DNA of 64,000 nt from Streptomyces sp. NBC_01689 (lineage in GTDB: Bacteria; Actinomycetota; Actinomycetes; Streptomycetales; Streptomycetaceae), in assembly GCF_036250675.1 (NCBI RefSeq), contig NZ_CP109592.1, positions 6,572,001-6,636,000 on the forward strand. Direction: 5' to 3'. The position numbers were made by a program, and so were the translations under genes. Below are positions 25,716 to 35,286 of this stretch, one piece after another; the first letter of the stretch is position 1; every line of letters begins with the position of its first letter. The notes beneath the pieces were generated by a model that worked only from the letters and a program-made list of their open reading frames with translations, made no database searches and was not told the DNA's origin.

Positions 25716-28700
25716 TCACCGGCCGGGGGAGTGCACCGGCGTCACCGGTACTCCTCCGGCCGCACTGCCCATCAGGGTCAGCCGCACCGTGCCCGGACCC
25801 GCGGGCGTGGTCCCGTCGGCCAGGACGGCGAGAGCCAGGGTGTTGGCGCCACGTGTGTTCAGCACCCCGTTCGGCAGCACGAAGGTGTGCTGGGGACCTA
25901 CGTCGTTGATGTACTGGCCCAGGTTCCAGCCGTTCAGGAAGATCTGGACACGGTAGGCCCGGGACGGGTCGTCGGTGAGGGTGAGCCCGATCGACGCGTC
26001 CACGCCGGGATGCACCGCGAGCCGGAACCCGGTGCGGTACCAGCAGACCCCCTGCCCCCGCCGGGCCCGCGGGAACTCGACGGCCTGCCAGCCGCCGTCC
26101 TTGAACCCCGGCAGATGCCAGCCCTGCCGCTCCCCGTGCAGACCTCCGTGGTTGAGCGGTCCGCGCACCGGGTCCGGTGCCGCCGCGCCCCGGATCCGCC
26201 AGGCGAGCGCGGGCGCGGCGCCGCCGAAGGTCACGGCCGTCAGCCCGCGGGCCGCCTTGTGGGTGTCCCGGGCCGCGCCGTCCTGGTCGTGCTGCATCCG
26301 GCGCACGAGGACCGACAGCACGTGCGGCCCCTTCGCCGAGCGGACCTCCGACGGGACGGGGAAGGCGGCCGTCGCGGCCCAGGTCCCCTGCCGGACCGTC
26401 TTCCTGTCCGGCACCGGCATCCGGTGCGTGCCCAGCGGCTTGCCGTCCAGCCACGCCATCAGCAGCCCCTGCGTGCCCGTGACGTACGACAGGGACACCG
26501 ATTCCACGCCGGCCGCGTCCGCGAACCGCCCGCGATACCAGACGTCTCCGTAGTGGAAGCCGTAGTCGTCGGCGAACAGCACGGGCTGTCCGGCCGGTAC
26601 GGGGGTGACGCTGTGGGAGGACCTCCGGTCCGCGGCCCGCCAGGACGAGTCGTCGAAGCGGGCGGCCGACTCGGGGTTCTCGGCGTGGTGGCGCCACTTG
26701 TCCAGCTCGGGCAGCGCGACGGCCGGTACGCCGGGCAGCCGCCGCTCGGCGAGCAGACTTCCGGACGCGGTGGCGCGGGTGCGGACGGCGCCCCCGTTCC
26801 AGAGCACGCCGTCGATCCCGCGCGGCCCCCACACCTCCAGGCCGGCGGCGGCCACCGTGTCCCCGGTGAGCCGGACGGTCGTGCCGCGCAGGCCCGCGGT
26901 GCGCACCAGGGCGGGGCCGCGCACCAGGACCGGACCCGACGGGGTGTCGTGACGCCACAGGCGCGCGGAGGCCCCGTCGTCGGCGAGGAGCAGCAGGAGC
27001 GGGGCCGTGCTGCCGCCGCCCTCGACCAGAACACGGGTCAGGCCCTTGAGTTCGGCGTCGATCCGCAGAAGGCCGTGCGCGTGCTCGTGGTGCGCGCGGC
27101 CCTCCAGCACGGTGACCTTCGGCGCGCTCGCGCACTCCAGCACCGTCCGGGTCGACTCGCCCGTGCGCCCGGTGAACACCGCGATGTCCCGGCGGCCGGC
27201 GGCCAGCCGCAGCATCGGCTGCGCGGTGGAGTACCGCAGCGTCCGGCGCCCGAGGGACAGGCCGGTGGCGAGCAGCCGGGCGTCGAGACCGGGCAGCGGC
27301 ACCCGGACGCTCTCCCCGGCGAGCGTGACGGCGGCCACGGTCTCGGCGGGCCTGTCGTTGCGCAGCACGTGGAAGTGGGCCCGGGTGTCGGGGTTGACGA
27401 GGTGGTAGGCCTTGATCGCGGCACCGGCGCCCGGCCCGCCGCTGCCCTCGCGGACCGCGGCCTCGGGCGCCCGGTCCAGTTTGGCGAGGTCGGGCACGGA
27501 GTGCAGGAGCTGCCCGATCTGGTGCATCGGCACCAGCTTCGGGGTCGGCCTGCGCGCCTCGTCGAGGGCCGCGCCGTAGTCGTACGAGGTGTAGACGACC
27601 GGTGCGGGCAGCCAGCCCCAGGACGTGCCGCCGAAGGTCATGTAGACGTTGTGGACCTTGATGCCGTTGGCGAGGTTGGTCAGGTAGAAACGGCGCTCGT
27701 ACGCCGCGTCCCGGGTACGGGCCGACTCCGCGTACCCCTTGCCGTCGAACTCCGCTCCGCCCCACGGGTCGAACCAGCCGCCGCCGAACTCGGCCAGGAA
27801 TCCCGGGGTCCCGGGGCTGGCGGTCGAGCCGCCCTTCGCGCCGCCGACGCCGTAGTAGCCCCAGTCCGGCGGCTGTTCGGCCGGGGACGGGTAGCCGTCG
27901 AACCCGTACAGGTAACGCCCCTTCTCCCCATGGGTGTCGAAGGTCCCCGGGGCCCAGTGGCCGTTCCTCCCCTTGTCGTTGTGGAAGAGCGGTACGTCGA
28001 TGCCGTCGGCGCGGACCTTGGCGTACAGGTGGGCCATGTAGTCGCGGCCGCGCGGGCTGGTGACGTTGTTCGCGTACTCGTTCTCCAGCTGGTAGAGGAC
28101 GATCGTGCCGCCGCCGTCGGTGTACAGGTGCCGGGCCGCGACCCGGTTCACGGCCGTCAGCCACGCGTCGACGTGGGAGAGGTAGGTCGGGTCGGAGGTC
28201 CGGGCGGTGCCCGGGGTCACGGTCAGCCAGCCGGGGAAGCCGCCGGCGTCGACCTCGGCGTTGATGTAGGGGCCCGGCCGCAGGATCACGTACAGGCCGG
28301 TCTCGGCCGCCGTCCGCAGGAACAGCCCGAGGTCGCGGACGCCCGTGAAGTCGTGGTGCCCGGGGGCGGGGGAGTGGTAGTTCCAGGAGACGTAGACGCT
28401 GATCGTGTTGTAGCCGTGGGCGCGCAGCTTCTGCAGCACGTCGCGCCAGAGGGAGGGGCTCGGCAGCCGGAACGGGTGGACCTCGCCGGACCACAGGACC
28501 ACCCGCCTGCCGTCGATCAGCATGGAGTAGCTGTCGAACCCGATGGTGTGCCGCCGCCCGTCGGCGCCGGGCGGTCCGGGCGCGGGCCCGGTGGGGACGG
28601 TGCCGACGGCGAACGCGCCGCCGTCCGCGCTGCCGCCCAGCGTGAGGCCCAGCGCGGCGGTGCCGGCGAGTGCGCTGAAGGTACGTCTGCTCAACACCAT
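25716..28700 (-). CDS. Secreted GH35 beta-galactosidase
   Basis: This 994-residue glycoside hydrolase releases terminal beta-galactose. The N-terminus carries a twin-arginine signal (LSRRTFSALAG and an Ala/Gly hydrophobic stretch). The catalytic (beta/alpha)8 barrel occupies about residues 50-370, with acid/base E208 in QLENEYAN and nucleophile E304 in FLAEFGGGWF. Jelly-roll domains follow, and the C-terminal part includes the galactose-binding-like folds typical of GH35 enzymes (WYRTGFRL, FLNGWNLGQYI). The ATG at 28700 has GGGAGG seven bases upstream. It converges on the lactonase gene. Released galactose could feed the ABC importer and oxidative genes downstream, but no operator of the IclR type lies before this gene. 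Confidence 0.93.
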   Translation of the reverse strand: MVLSRRTFSALAGTAALGLTLGGSADGGAFAVGTVPTGPAPGPPGADGRRHTIGFDSYSMLIDGRRVVLWSGEVHPFRLPSPSLWRDVLQKLRAHGYNTISVYVSWNYHSPAPGHHDFTGVRDLGLFLRTAAETGLYVILRPGPYINAEVDAGGFPGWLTVTPGTARTSDPTYLSHVDAWLTAVNRVAARHLYTDGGGTIVLYQLENEYANNVTSPRGRDYMAHLYAKVRADGIDVPLFHNDKGRNGHWAPGTFDTHGEKGRYLYGFDGYPSPAEQPPDWGYYGVGGAKGGSTASPGTPGFLAEFGGGWFDPWGGAEFDGKGYAESARTRDAAYERRFYLTNLANGIKVHNVYMTFGGTSWGWLPAPVVYTSYDYGAALDEARRPTPKLVPMHQIGQLLHSVPDLAKLDRAPEAAVREGSGGPGAGAAIKAYHLVNPDTRAHFHVLRNDRPAETVAAVTLAGESVRVPLPGLDARLLATGLSLGRRTLRYSTAQPMLRLAAGRRDIAVFTGRTGESTRTVLECASAPKVTVLEGRAHHEHAHGLLRIDAELKGLTRVLVEGGGSTAPLLLLLADDGASARLWRHDTPSGPVLVRGPALVRTAGLRGTTVRLTGDTVAAAGLEVWGPRGIDGVLWNGGAVRTRATASGSLLAERRLPGVPAVALPELDKWRHHAENPESAARFDDSSWRAADRRSSHSVTPVPAGQPVLFADDYGFHYGDVWYRGRFADAAGVESVSLSYVTGTQGLLMAWLDGKPLGTHRMPVPDRKTVRQGTWAATAAFPVPSEVRSAKGPHVLSVLVRRMQHDQDGAARDTHKAARGLTAVTFGGAAPALAWRIRGAAAPDPVRGPLNHGGLHGERQGWHLPGFKDGGWQAVEFPRARRGQGVCWYRTGFRLAVHPGVDASIGLTLTDDPSRAYRVQIFLNGWNLGQYINDVGPQHTFVLPNGVLNTRGANTLALAVLADGTTPAGPGTVRLTLMGSAAGGVPVTPVHSPGR

Positions 28701-28805
28701 GCGGGGGCCTCCCAGGGGCAGCGGCGCGACTGTGATCATTGTCCACAGCGACACGTCCGACCCCGGTCATATCGGGGTCCCGGCGCGGCAAGGGCGGCCG
28801 GGGTC

Positions 28806-28994
28806 TCAGGTACGGGTGACGGCGTACGTGACGAACTCGGACCAGGTGACGGAGGAGAGCGTGAGGCAGGGGCCCTGAGGGTTCTTGGAGTCGCGGACAT
28901 GGATGGTACGTGCGGTGGCGGCGACCTCCAGGCAGTCACCAGAACCGCCGCTGCTGTACGTCGACTTGAACCAGGTGAGTTCGCTGGTGCTCAT
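28806..28994 (-). CDS. DUF397-domain small protein
   Basis: This 62-residue protein has the DUF397 signature: W-x-K-S-(S/T)-x-S near the start (TWFKSTYSSG), a conserved G-D-CLEVA core and the VRDSKNPQGPCLTLSSVTWSEFV region. DUF397 proteins are small partners of XRE/Scr1-type regulators in Streptomyces and can modulate their DNA binding. Its ATG overlaps the stop of the upstream regulator by four bases, so the two are made together. Confidence 0.92.
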   Translation of the reverse strand: MSTSELTWFKSTYSSGGSGDCLEVAATARTIHVRDSKNPQGPCLTLSSVTWSEFVTYAVTRT

Positions 28995-29827
28995 AGGTCT
29001 CCTCGCATGCGCTGCAAGCGGCTCAGGGAGTCTTCAAGGGTGAGAGCCTGTGAACGCATCCTGGCATACCGCATCTGGAGCATGCTGACCACTTTTGGAT
29101 CAGCGATCAGCTGACCGCTCTCCTGCCCCTCGCAGTATGCGAACCAGCGATTGTCGGGTGTTTCCAGCAACTGCATGGGCCCGTCGAGCCCCGCATGGGT
29201 CTCCCGTACCTGGGGCATGACCTGGATCTCGACGTTCCGCAGTCCGGCGATCTCCAGGACGTGGTCGACGAGCCCTCGTGTGATCTCGGTCCCGCCCGTG
29301 CGCCGCAGGAGCATCCCCTCCTCCAGGATGAAGCCGAACGCCGTGTTCGGGCGCTCCCGCAACAGGCGTTGTCGTTCCGCCCGCGCGACCCACTGCGCCT
29401 CGATCTGTGCGTCGTCCAGAGGGGGCAGCTGGTTGGTGAACAACGTGCGCGCGTACGCCTCCGTCTGCAACAACCCCGGGACCAACCGGCACTCGTACGT
29501 GTACAGGGTGATCGCGGTCGCCTCCAGCCGTGCCCACTGGCGGAACCACGCCGCGAGCCCCGGCTGCCGTGCCAGATGTCCCGCCGCCTTCCGCAGCGCG
29601 CCGGTGTTCCCGAGCACGTCCTCCGCTCGCTCCACGAACGTCGGGTCCGGCATGCGGCGTCCCAGCTCCACCGACGCCACGGTGTGCCGGGAGAACCGCA
29701 CCCGTTCGCCGAACTCCTCCCGGCTGAGCCCCGCGTGTTCCCGCAGGGCCTGCACGACCGCACCGAACGTCCGCAGACTGTCGGACGACTCCGGCTCGCC
29801 ACCCGTACCCGCACCCTCGACCGCCAT
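28991..29827 (-). CDS. WhiJ/Scr1-type XRE-family regulator
   Basis: This 278-residue protein has an N-terminal helix-turn-helix (about residues 20-75: FGAVVQALREHAGLSREEFGERVRFSRHTVASVELGRRMP). It is followed by the long DUF5753 domain typical of Streptomyces WhiJ-like regulators (YECRLVPGLLQTEAYARTLF, GFILEEGMLLRRTGG, RNVEIQVMPQVRETHAGLDGPMQLLE). These act in development and antibiotic control with a small DUF397 partner, here the overlapping downstream gene, and an ATPase partner, here divergently encoded. The ATG is supported by GGGAGGTG six bases upstream. A direct repeat GCCATGGTCAC covers the start codon and recurs 20 bp upstream. Confidence 0.92.
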   Translation of the reverse strand: MAVEGAGTGGEPESSDSLRTFGAVVQALREHAGLSREEFGERVRFSRHTVASVELGRRMPDPTFVERAEDVLGNTGALRKAAGHLARQPGLAAWFRQWARLEATAITLYTYECRLVPGLLQTEAYARTLFTNQLPPLDDAQIEAQWVARAERQRLLRERPNTAFGFILEEGMLLRRTGGTEITRGLVDHVLEIAGLRNVEIQVMPQVRETHAGLDGPMQLLETPDNRWFAYCEGQESGQLIADPKVVSMLQMRYARMRSQALTLEDSLSRLQRMRGDL

Positions 29828-29878
29828 GGTCACCTCCCGACGGCCATGGTCACGTTCGGTCACCGGTACTGTCCACCC

Positions 29879-29915
29879 CGTCACCGCGTACGCTCCCGCG
29901 GCGTACGCGGTGACG
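29879..29915. promoter_or_regulatory. 15-bp perfect inverted repeat in divergent promoter
   Basis: CGTCACCGCGTACGC (29879-29893) and GCGTACGCGGTGACG (29901-29915) are exact inverted copies with a seven-base spacer. They lie between the divergent regulator and ATPase genes, 52 bp and 39 bp from their starts. This is a strong candidate operator for the adjacent XRE regulator. Confidence 0.6.
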
Positions 29916-29954
29916 ACCTGGTGAAGTGGCCGCGCACACCGGCAGATTGGGCAC

Positions 29955-30434
29955 ATGACCGCACCGCCCACCCCCCGACGCCCGGTTACCGTACGTGTGT
30001 TCACGCAACGCTTCAGCGCCACCCCGCGCGGCGCCCGTCTCGCCCGGCACCTCGCCCTGGACCAGTTGCACACCTGGGGCGTCCCGCACGGCACGGACGC
30101 CTCCGACACCGCCGCCGTGATCGTCGCCGAGCTGGCCGCCAACGCGGTGACCCACGGCCGGGTGCCGGGCCGCGACTTCGAGCTGCGGCTCCGCCTCCTC
30201 CCGGGCAGCGTCCGGGTCGAGGTGACCGACACGCGGGACGGGACGCGCCCGCCGGGCCCCGGCGACGTGCCGCCCGCCGCCCCGCTGGACGACCACGGAC
30301 GCGGGCTCGTGCTCGTCGAGGCACTCGCCGACCGGTGGGAGGTCCTCGACCGGGAACCGCCCGGCAAGACCGTCCGCGCCGAGATCGACCTGCCGGGGTG
30401 GCCGGCCCGGACCGGACGGGTGAGCGGCCGGTGA
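29955..30434 (+). CDS. RsbW-like ATP-binding regulatory protein
   Basis: This 159-residue HATPase_c domain protein resembles anti-sigma factor kinases. The N-box is intact (IVAELAANAVTHG near residues 55-67), as are the G1 box (VEVTDTRDG near 95) and a glycine-rich G2 box (DDHGRGLVLVEALADRW near 120). In the WhiJ-type loci of Streptomyces such an ATPase is the third member beside the XRE regulator and the DUF397 protein, and it is divergent from them here. No sigma factor or anti-anti-sigma gene is adjacent. A GTG or ATG choice does not arise: the ATG begins MTAPPTPRR, with no strong ribosome binding site. Confidence 0.88.
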   Translation: MTAPPTPRRPVTVRVFTQRFSATPRGARLARHLALDQLHTWGVPHGTDASDTAAVIVAELAANAVTHGRVPGRDFELRLRLLPGSVRVEVTDTRDGTRPPGPGDVPPAAPLDDHGRGLVLVEALADRWEVLDREPPGKTVRAEIDLPGWPARTGRVSGR

Positions 30435-30460
30435 ACGGCGGCCCGCGGACCGGCGCGCGG

Positions 30461-32044
<1,584 letters not shown>

Positions 32045-32143
32045 TCACGGAGGGGCGTTCCGGCAGGTTCCGGCCTCGGGCGGCGATTCTGCGCCACGAC
32101 CGGGGCCTTGCCGCAAGCCCCCTGGCCCGCGGTACGCTGAAGG

Positions 32144-32171
32144 GGGCAAGGAGAGGGAGATCTCCTTGCCC
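32144..32171 (-). terminator. Terminator hairpin after the aminotransferase gene
   Basis: GGGCAAGGAGA (32144-32154) pairs perfectly with TCTCCTTGCCC (32161-32171), starting 17 bp past the aminotransferase stop. The T-run is weak, as usual in this genome. Confidence 0.7.
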
Positions 32172-32188
32172 TTCGTCGTGCGCGCGGC

Positions 32189-33922
32189 CTACCCGACCTG
32201 GTTGTACATCGCCCCGGCGGCGGGCCAGCCCATCGGCTGCGGCGCGGGCTCCGGTTCCGGCTGCGTGCGGCCCCTGACCTGGGCGGCGGTCAGCCCGCCG
32301 TTGCGCAGGCCGGGCATCGCCGTCTGGCCGAGCCCGGCGGCCGGAGCGGGACTCATGCCCGGCATCCCCGGCATCCCGGGTGCGCCGGGCATGTTCGGCA
32401 TGGCCGGCGCGGGGCCCTGCGCGACCGCGGGCATCGGCGCGGGCGGCATCTGGGCCACTGCCGGCACGGGCTGTTGCGGTGGCGCGGCCGGCGGCATGGG
32501 AGCCATGGGCGGCATCATGGCGGGCGCCGGTGCGGGGGCGGGCATCATGGCGGCGGCCGGAGCGGGCGCGGGCATCATGGCGGCCGCCGGAGCCGGGGCG
32601 GGCATCAGACCGGGCATGCCGCCGGGCAGCTGTGCCGGAGCCTGGGCCGGGCCCGGCCAGGTCTGCGCGGGCGGCAGGCCCGGCATCGCGGAGGCCTGCG
32701 CGGCCAGCGGCATGCCGACCCCGTTCGTCTCGCTGATCAGACGGTCGACCGCCGCCGTGCCCGAGCTGTAGCCGGTCCCTGTGCTGGGCTCGGGCACGGC
32801 GGCTCCCCTCCTGGACCCGTAGAGCACCTGCTCCAGGCCGGACACCAGGCGACGCACGTCCACCTGGGGGCGCACCACGAGTCTCAGGAAGCGACTGGAC
32901 GAGCCGATCTTGTTGCCGCACTCGCGGACCAGGATCCGGTGCTCGGTGAGCAGCCGGTCGCGGACGACGGTGCCCTCGGCGCCCACCGGCAGCCGTACGA
33001 ACAGGAAGTTGCCCTGCGAGGGGTAGACCGTCAGACCGGGCAGCGCGGTCAGCTGACGGGCCATGTCGAGCCGGTCACGGCGCACCAGGTGCAGGCTCTC
33101 CATGTACTCGGCGCCGTGCTCCTTGAGCATGAAGACCACGGTCTCGGCGAAGGAGTTGAGGTTCCACTTGGGCAGCATGGAGCGGATCTTGCCCGCGAGC
33201 GCGGGGTTGGCCACGAGGTAGCCGAAGCGGATGCCGTGCAGGCCGAAGTTCTTGCCGAGGCTGCGCAGCACGATGACGTTGGGCCGCAGCACCGCCTCCT
33301 CGACGACACTCGGCTCGTTCTCCGCGTCCGCGAACTCCAGGAACGACTCGTCGATGATCACCAGGTCCAGGTCCTGGAGCGCGTCCATGAAGTTCACGAC
33401 CGTCTGCCGGCTCAGGAAGCCGCCGTCGGGATTGTTGGGGTTGCAGATGACGGCGACCCGGGTGCCCCGGGCACGGATGAACTCGACGTACTTGGCGGGG
33501 TCCAGGGCGAAACCGGTGGACTCCTGGAGCGGGAACATGTCCACGCGCTTGCCGGTCTCCATCGGCTGGTCGGTCCAGCGGCCGAAGGTGGGGACGGGGA
33601 TGGCGAGGGACTCGCGGACGAGCAGGTGGTCGATCCAGGTGATCAGTTCCGTTGATCCGTTGCCCATGGCGACACAGCTCGGCGGGAGGCGGAGCAGCGC
33701 GCACAGTTCGGCCGTGATGGTGTCGGCGCTGCTCGGGTAGTACGTGATGATCTCGCGCAGCCGCCCGGCCAGTTCGTCGAACATGCCGGGGGTGGGGAAG
33801 TACGGGTTGCACGGGATGCAGAAGTCGATCGGGCCGACTCCGTCGCTCTCGCGGGCGAGCGCAGCCATCGAGGGGCTGTGCGCCGCAGTGCCGCGGAACA
33901 GCGAGGCGACGTTGTCGGCCAT
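32189..33922 (-). CDS. PLP-dependent class I/II aminotransferase with low-complexity tail
   Basis: This 577-residue protein has a HisC/CobD-like fold-type I core in residues 1-375: FCIPCNPYFPTPGMF at the start, ICNPNNPDGG near 160, IIDESFLEF near 190 and the PLP Lys K224 in SLGKNFGLHGIRFGY. The substrate is unknown; histidinol-phosphate or related amino acids are possible. From about residue 380 to the end the sequence is rich in Pro, Ala, Met and Gly, with three tandem decapeptide repeats of PAPAPAAAMM type and PGMPGMPGM runs. This is expected to be disordered. The tail keeps frame to a stop followed by a terminator hairpin, so it is part of the gene rather than a readthrough artefact. Confidence 0.87.
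   Translation of the reverse strand: MADNVASLFRGTAAHSPSMAALARESDGVGPIDFCIPCNPYFPTPGMFDELAGRLREIITYYPSSADTITAELCALLRLPPSCVAMGNGSTELITWIDHLLVRESLAIPVPTFGRWTDQPMETGKRVDMFPLQESTGFALDPAKYVEFIRARGTRVAVICNPNNPDGGFLSRQTVVNFMDALQDLDLVIIDESFLEFADAENEPSVVEEAVLRPNVIVLRSLGKNFGLHGIRFGYLVANPALAGKIRSMLPKWNLNSFAETVVFMLKEHGAEYMESLHLVRRDRLDMARQLTALPGLTVYPSQGNFLFVRLPVGAEGTVVRDRLLTEHRILVRECGNKIGSSSRFLRLVVRPQVDVRRLVSGLEQVLYGSRRGAAVPEPSTGTGYSSGTAAVDRLISETNGVGMPLAAQASAMPGLPPAQTWPGPAQAPAQLPGGMPGLMPAPAPAAAMMPAPAPAAAMMPAPAPAPAMMPPMAPMPPAAPPQQPVPAVAQMPPAPMPAVAQGPAPAMPNMPGAPGMPGMPGMSPAPAAGLGQTAMPGLRNGGLTAAQVRGRTQPEPEPAPQPMGWPAAGAMYNQVG
32511..32600 (-). repeat. 30-bp in-frame tandem repeat in the aminotransferase tail
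   Basis: Three 30-bp units beginning GGCATCATGGCGG start at 32511, 32541 and 32571, and a truncated fourth starts at 32601. Each encodes a Pro/Ala-rich decapeptide ending in Met-Met. Confidence 0.85.
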
Positions 33923-34081
33923 GGAACCTCCGTCTCTGGGTGGCCCGTGCGGGGGAGCACGGGCCGCCCTCTCATACGGAGACGGGGGTGGTGCTGTTCA
34001 ACTCGTGAGAATCCGGTGACGGTCCGGTCTCCGGGGCAACCTCAGGGGCCCGGACCGCGTCCGCGCGAGGCTCCGCGGGCG
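33923..34081. other. Intergenic region upstream of the aminotransferase
   Basis: About 160 bp lie between the aminotransferase start and the end of the mutarotase gene. The stretch next to the start codon contains CGTCTCTGG/ACGGAGG, serving as ribosome binding site on the minus strand. No terminator is obvious. Confidence 0.3.
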
Positions 34082-35230
34082 TCAGGCGCTGAAGGAGTGC
34101 ACCGTCGTCGTGCGGTAGGTGCTGCCCGGGCGCAGCACCGTCGAGGGGAACGCGGGACGGTTCGGCGAGTCGGGGAAGTGCTGCGTCTCCAGGCACATGC
34201 CGTCGCCCTGCCGGTAGGTGCGCCCGGAGGTGCCCACCAGCGTGCCGTCCAGGAAGTTGCCGGAGTAGAACTGCACGCCCGGCTGGTCGGTCGCGATCCT
34301 GAGGGTGCGGCCGGAGCCCGGGTCGCGCAGGGTGGCGATGTGCTCGGGCCGGGCGGTGACGCCCTTGTCGAGCACCCAGTTGTGGTCGAAGCCCTTGGCG
34401 GTGACCAGTTGGGGGTGGCCGGCCCGGATGTCGCGGCCGACCGGCTTGGCGCGCCGGAAGTCGAAGGGGGTGCCGGCGACCTTCGCCAGCTCGCCGGTGG
34501 GGATCAGTCCGGCGTCGGTGGGCGTGAAGCGCCCGGCGGCCAGGGTGAGTTCGTGGTCGTAGATGCCGCCGCTGCCCTCGCCGGCGAGGTTGTAGTAGGT
34601 GTGGTTGGTGAGGTTGACGACCGTGGCCCTGTCGGTGGTGGCCGCGTAGTCGATGCGCCAGTCGCCGTGCCGGGTGAGCGTGTAGGTGACCGTCACCCGG
34701 AGCGTGCCGGGGTAGCCCATCTCGCCGTCGATGCTGGTGTAGTGCAGGCGCAGGCCGACGTCGGAGCCCGAGGTGAAGCCCTCGACGTCCCAGACCTTGG
34801 TGTTGAAGCCCTTGGCCCCGCCGTGCAGGCTGTTCACACCGTCGTTGACGGAGAGCTGGTAGCTCTTGCCGTCGAGGGTGAAGCGGCCGCCGGCGATGCG
34901 GTTGCCGTAGCGGCCGATCGTCGCCCCGAAGAACGTCGTGCCGGCGACGTACGACGCCAGGTCGCCGTAGCCGAGGGAGACGTTCGCGTAGCGGCCGTGC
35001 CGGTCGGGGATCTCCAGGGACTGGACGATCCCGCCGTAGGAAATGACCTTCAGACGTGTGCCGCCGTTCGCGAGCGACCAGCGGTGGACCTTGGTGCCGT
35101 CGGCGAGCCTGCCGAAGAGCTCCTTCACCGGCTTCCCGGCCCCGGTGCCGGCGTGTGCGGTCCCGGCGGTGGCCGCGGTGACGCCCGCGGCCGCGGCCGC
35201 GGCGATGATCGTTCGTCTGCTGGTTTCCAT
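34082..35230 (-). CDS. Secreted aldose 1-epimerase (mutarotase)
   Basis: This 382-residue galactose mutarotase interconverts alpha and beta anomers of aldoses. The N-terminus is a Tat-type signal (METSRRTIIAAAAAAGV and a short Ala-rich stretch to AHAG). Motifs of the family are intact: GRYGNRIAGGRF near 115, SLHGGAKGFNTKVWD near 140, catalytic His in NLTNHTYYNLAG near 225 and catalytic Glu in MCLETQHFPDSPN near 350. It lies downstream of the sugar ABC importer genes on the same strand, separated by a hairpin, so it is probably expressed with or near them. An export form fits anomer equilibration before uptake. A second, cytosolic mutarotase is encoded near 56 kb. Confidence 0.93.
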   Translation of the reverse strand: METSRRTIIAAAAAAGVTAATAGTAHAGTGAGKPVKELFGRLADGTKVHRWSLANGGTRLKVISYGGIVQSLEIPDRHGRYANVSLGYGDLASYVAGTTFFGATIGRYGNRIAGGRFTLDGKSYQLSVNDGVNSLHGGAKGFNTKVWDVEGFTSGSDVGLRLHYTSIDGEMGYPGTLRVTVTYTLTRHGDWRIDYAATTDRATVVNLTNHTYYNLAGEGSGGIYDHELTLAAGRFTPTDAGLIPTGELAKVAGTPFDFRRAKPVGRDIRAGHPQLVTAKGFDHNWVLDKGVTARPEHIATLRDPGSGRTLRIATDQPGVQFYSGNFLDGTLVGTSGRTYRQGDGMCLETQHFPDSPNRPAFPSTVLRPGSTYRTTTVHSFSA

Positions 35231-35256
35231 GTGCGGCTCCTGCAGTGGAAGTTGAA

Positions 35257-35278
35257 GGCCCCCACCGAGGTGGGGGCC
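35257..35278 (-). terminator. Hairpin between permease and mutarotase genes
   Basis: GGCCCCCACC (35257-35266) pairs with GGTGGGGGCC (35269-35278). It could terminate or attenuate the importer operon before the mutarotase gene. Confidence 0.65.
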
Positions 35279-35286
35279 CTGGCGAC

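Noticed and set aside
28700..28760. An IclR-type operator upstream of the GH35 gene
   Set aside because: I searched the start region for TTCGAAATTTCGAA-like sequence and found none, so GH35 is not placed in the inferred regulon.
25531..29114. Very long open frames on both strands (more than 1000 codons) across the GH35 gene
   Set aside because: They are shadows of the GH35 reading frame: Arg/Pro/Ala-rich, no domains, and codon positions with the wrong GC pattern. The GH35 frame has catalytic motifs and a signal peptide.
29955..30434. Classical anti-sigma factor RsbW with a cognate sigma factor
   Set aside because: The ATPase boxes fit, but no sigma or anti-anti-sigma gene is adjacent; the context is that of a WhiJ-type set.
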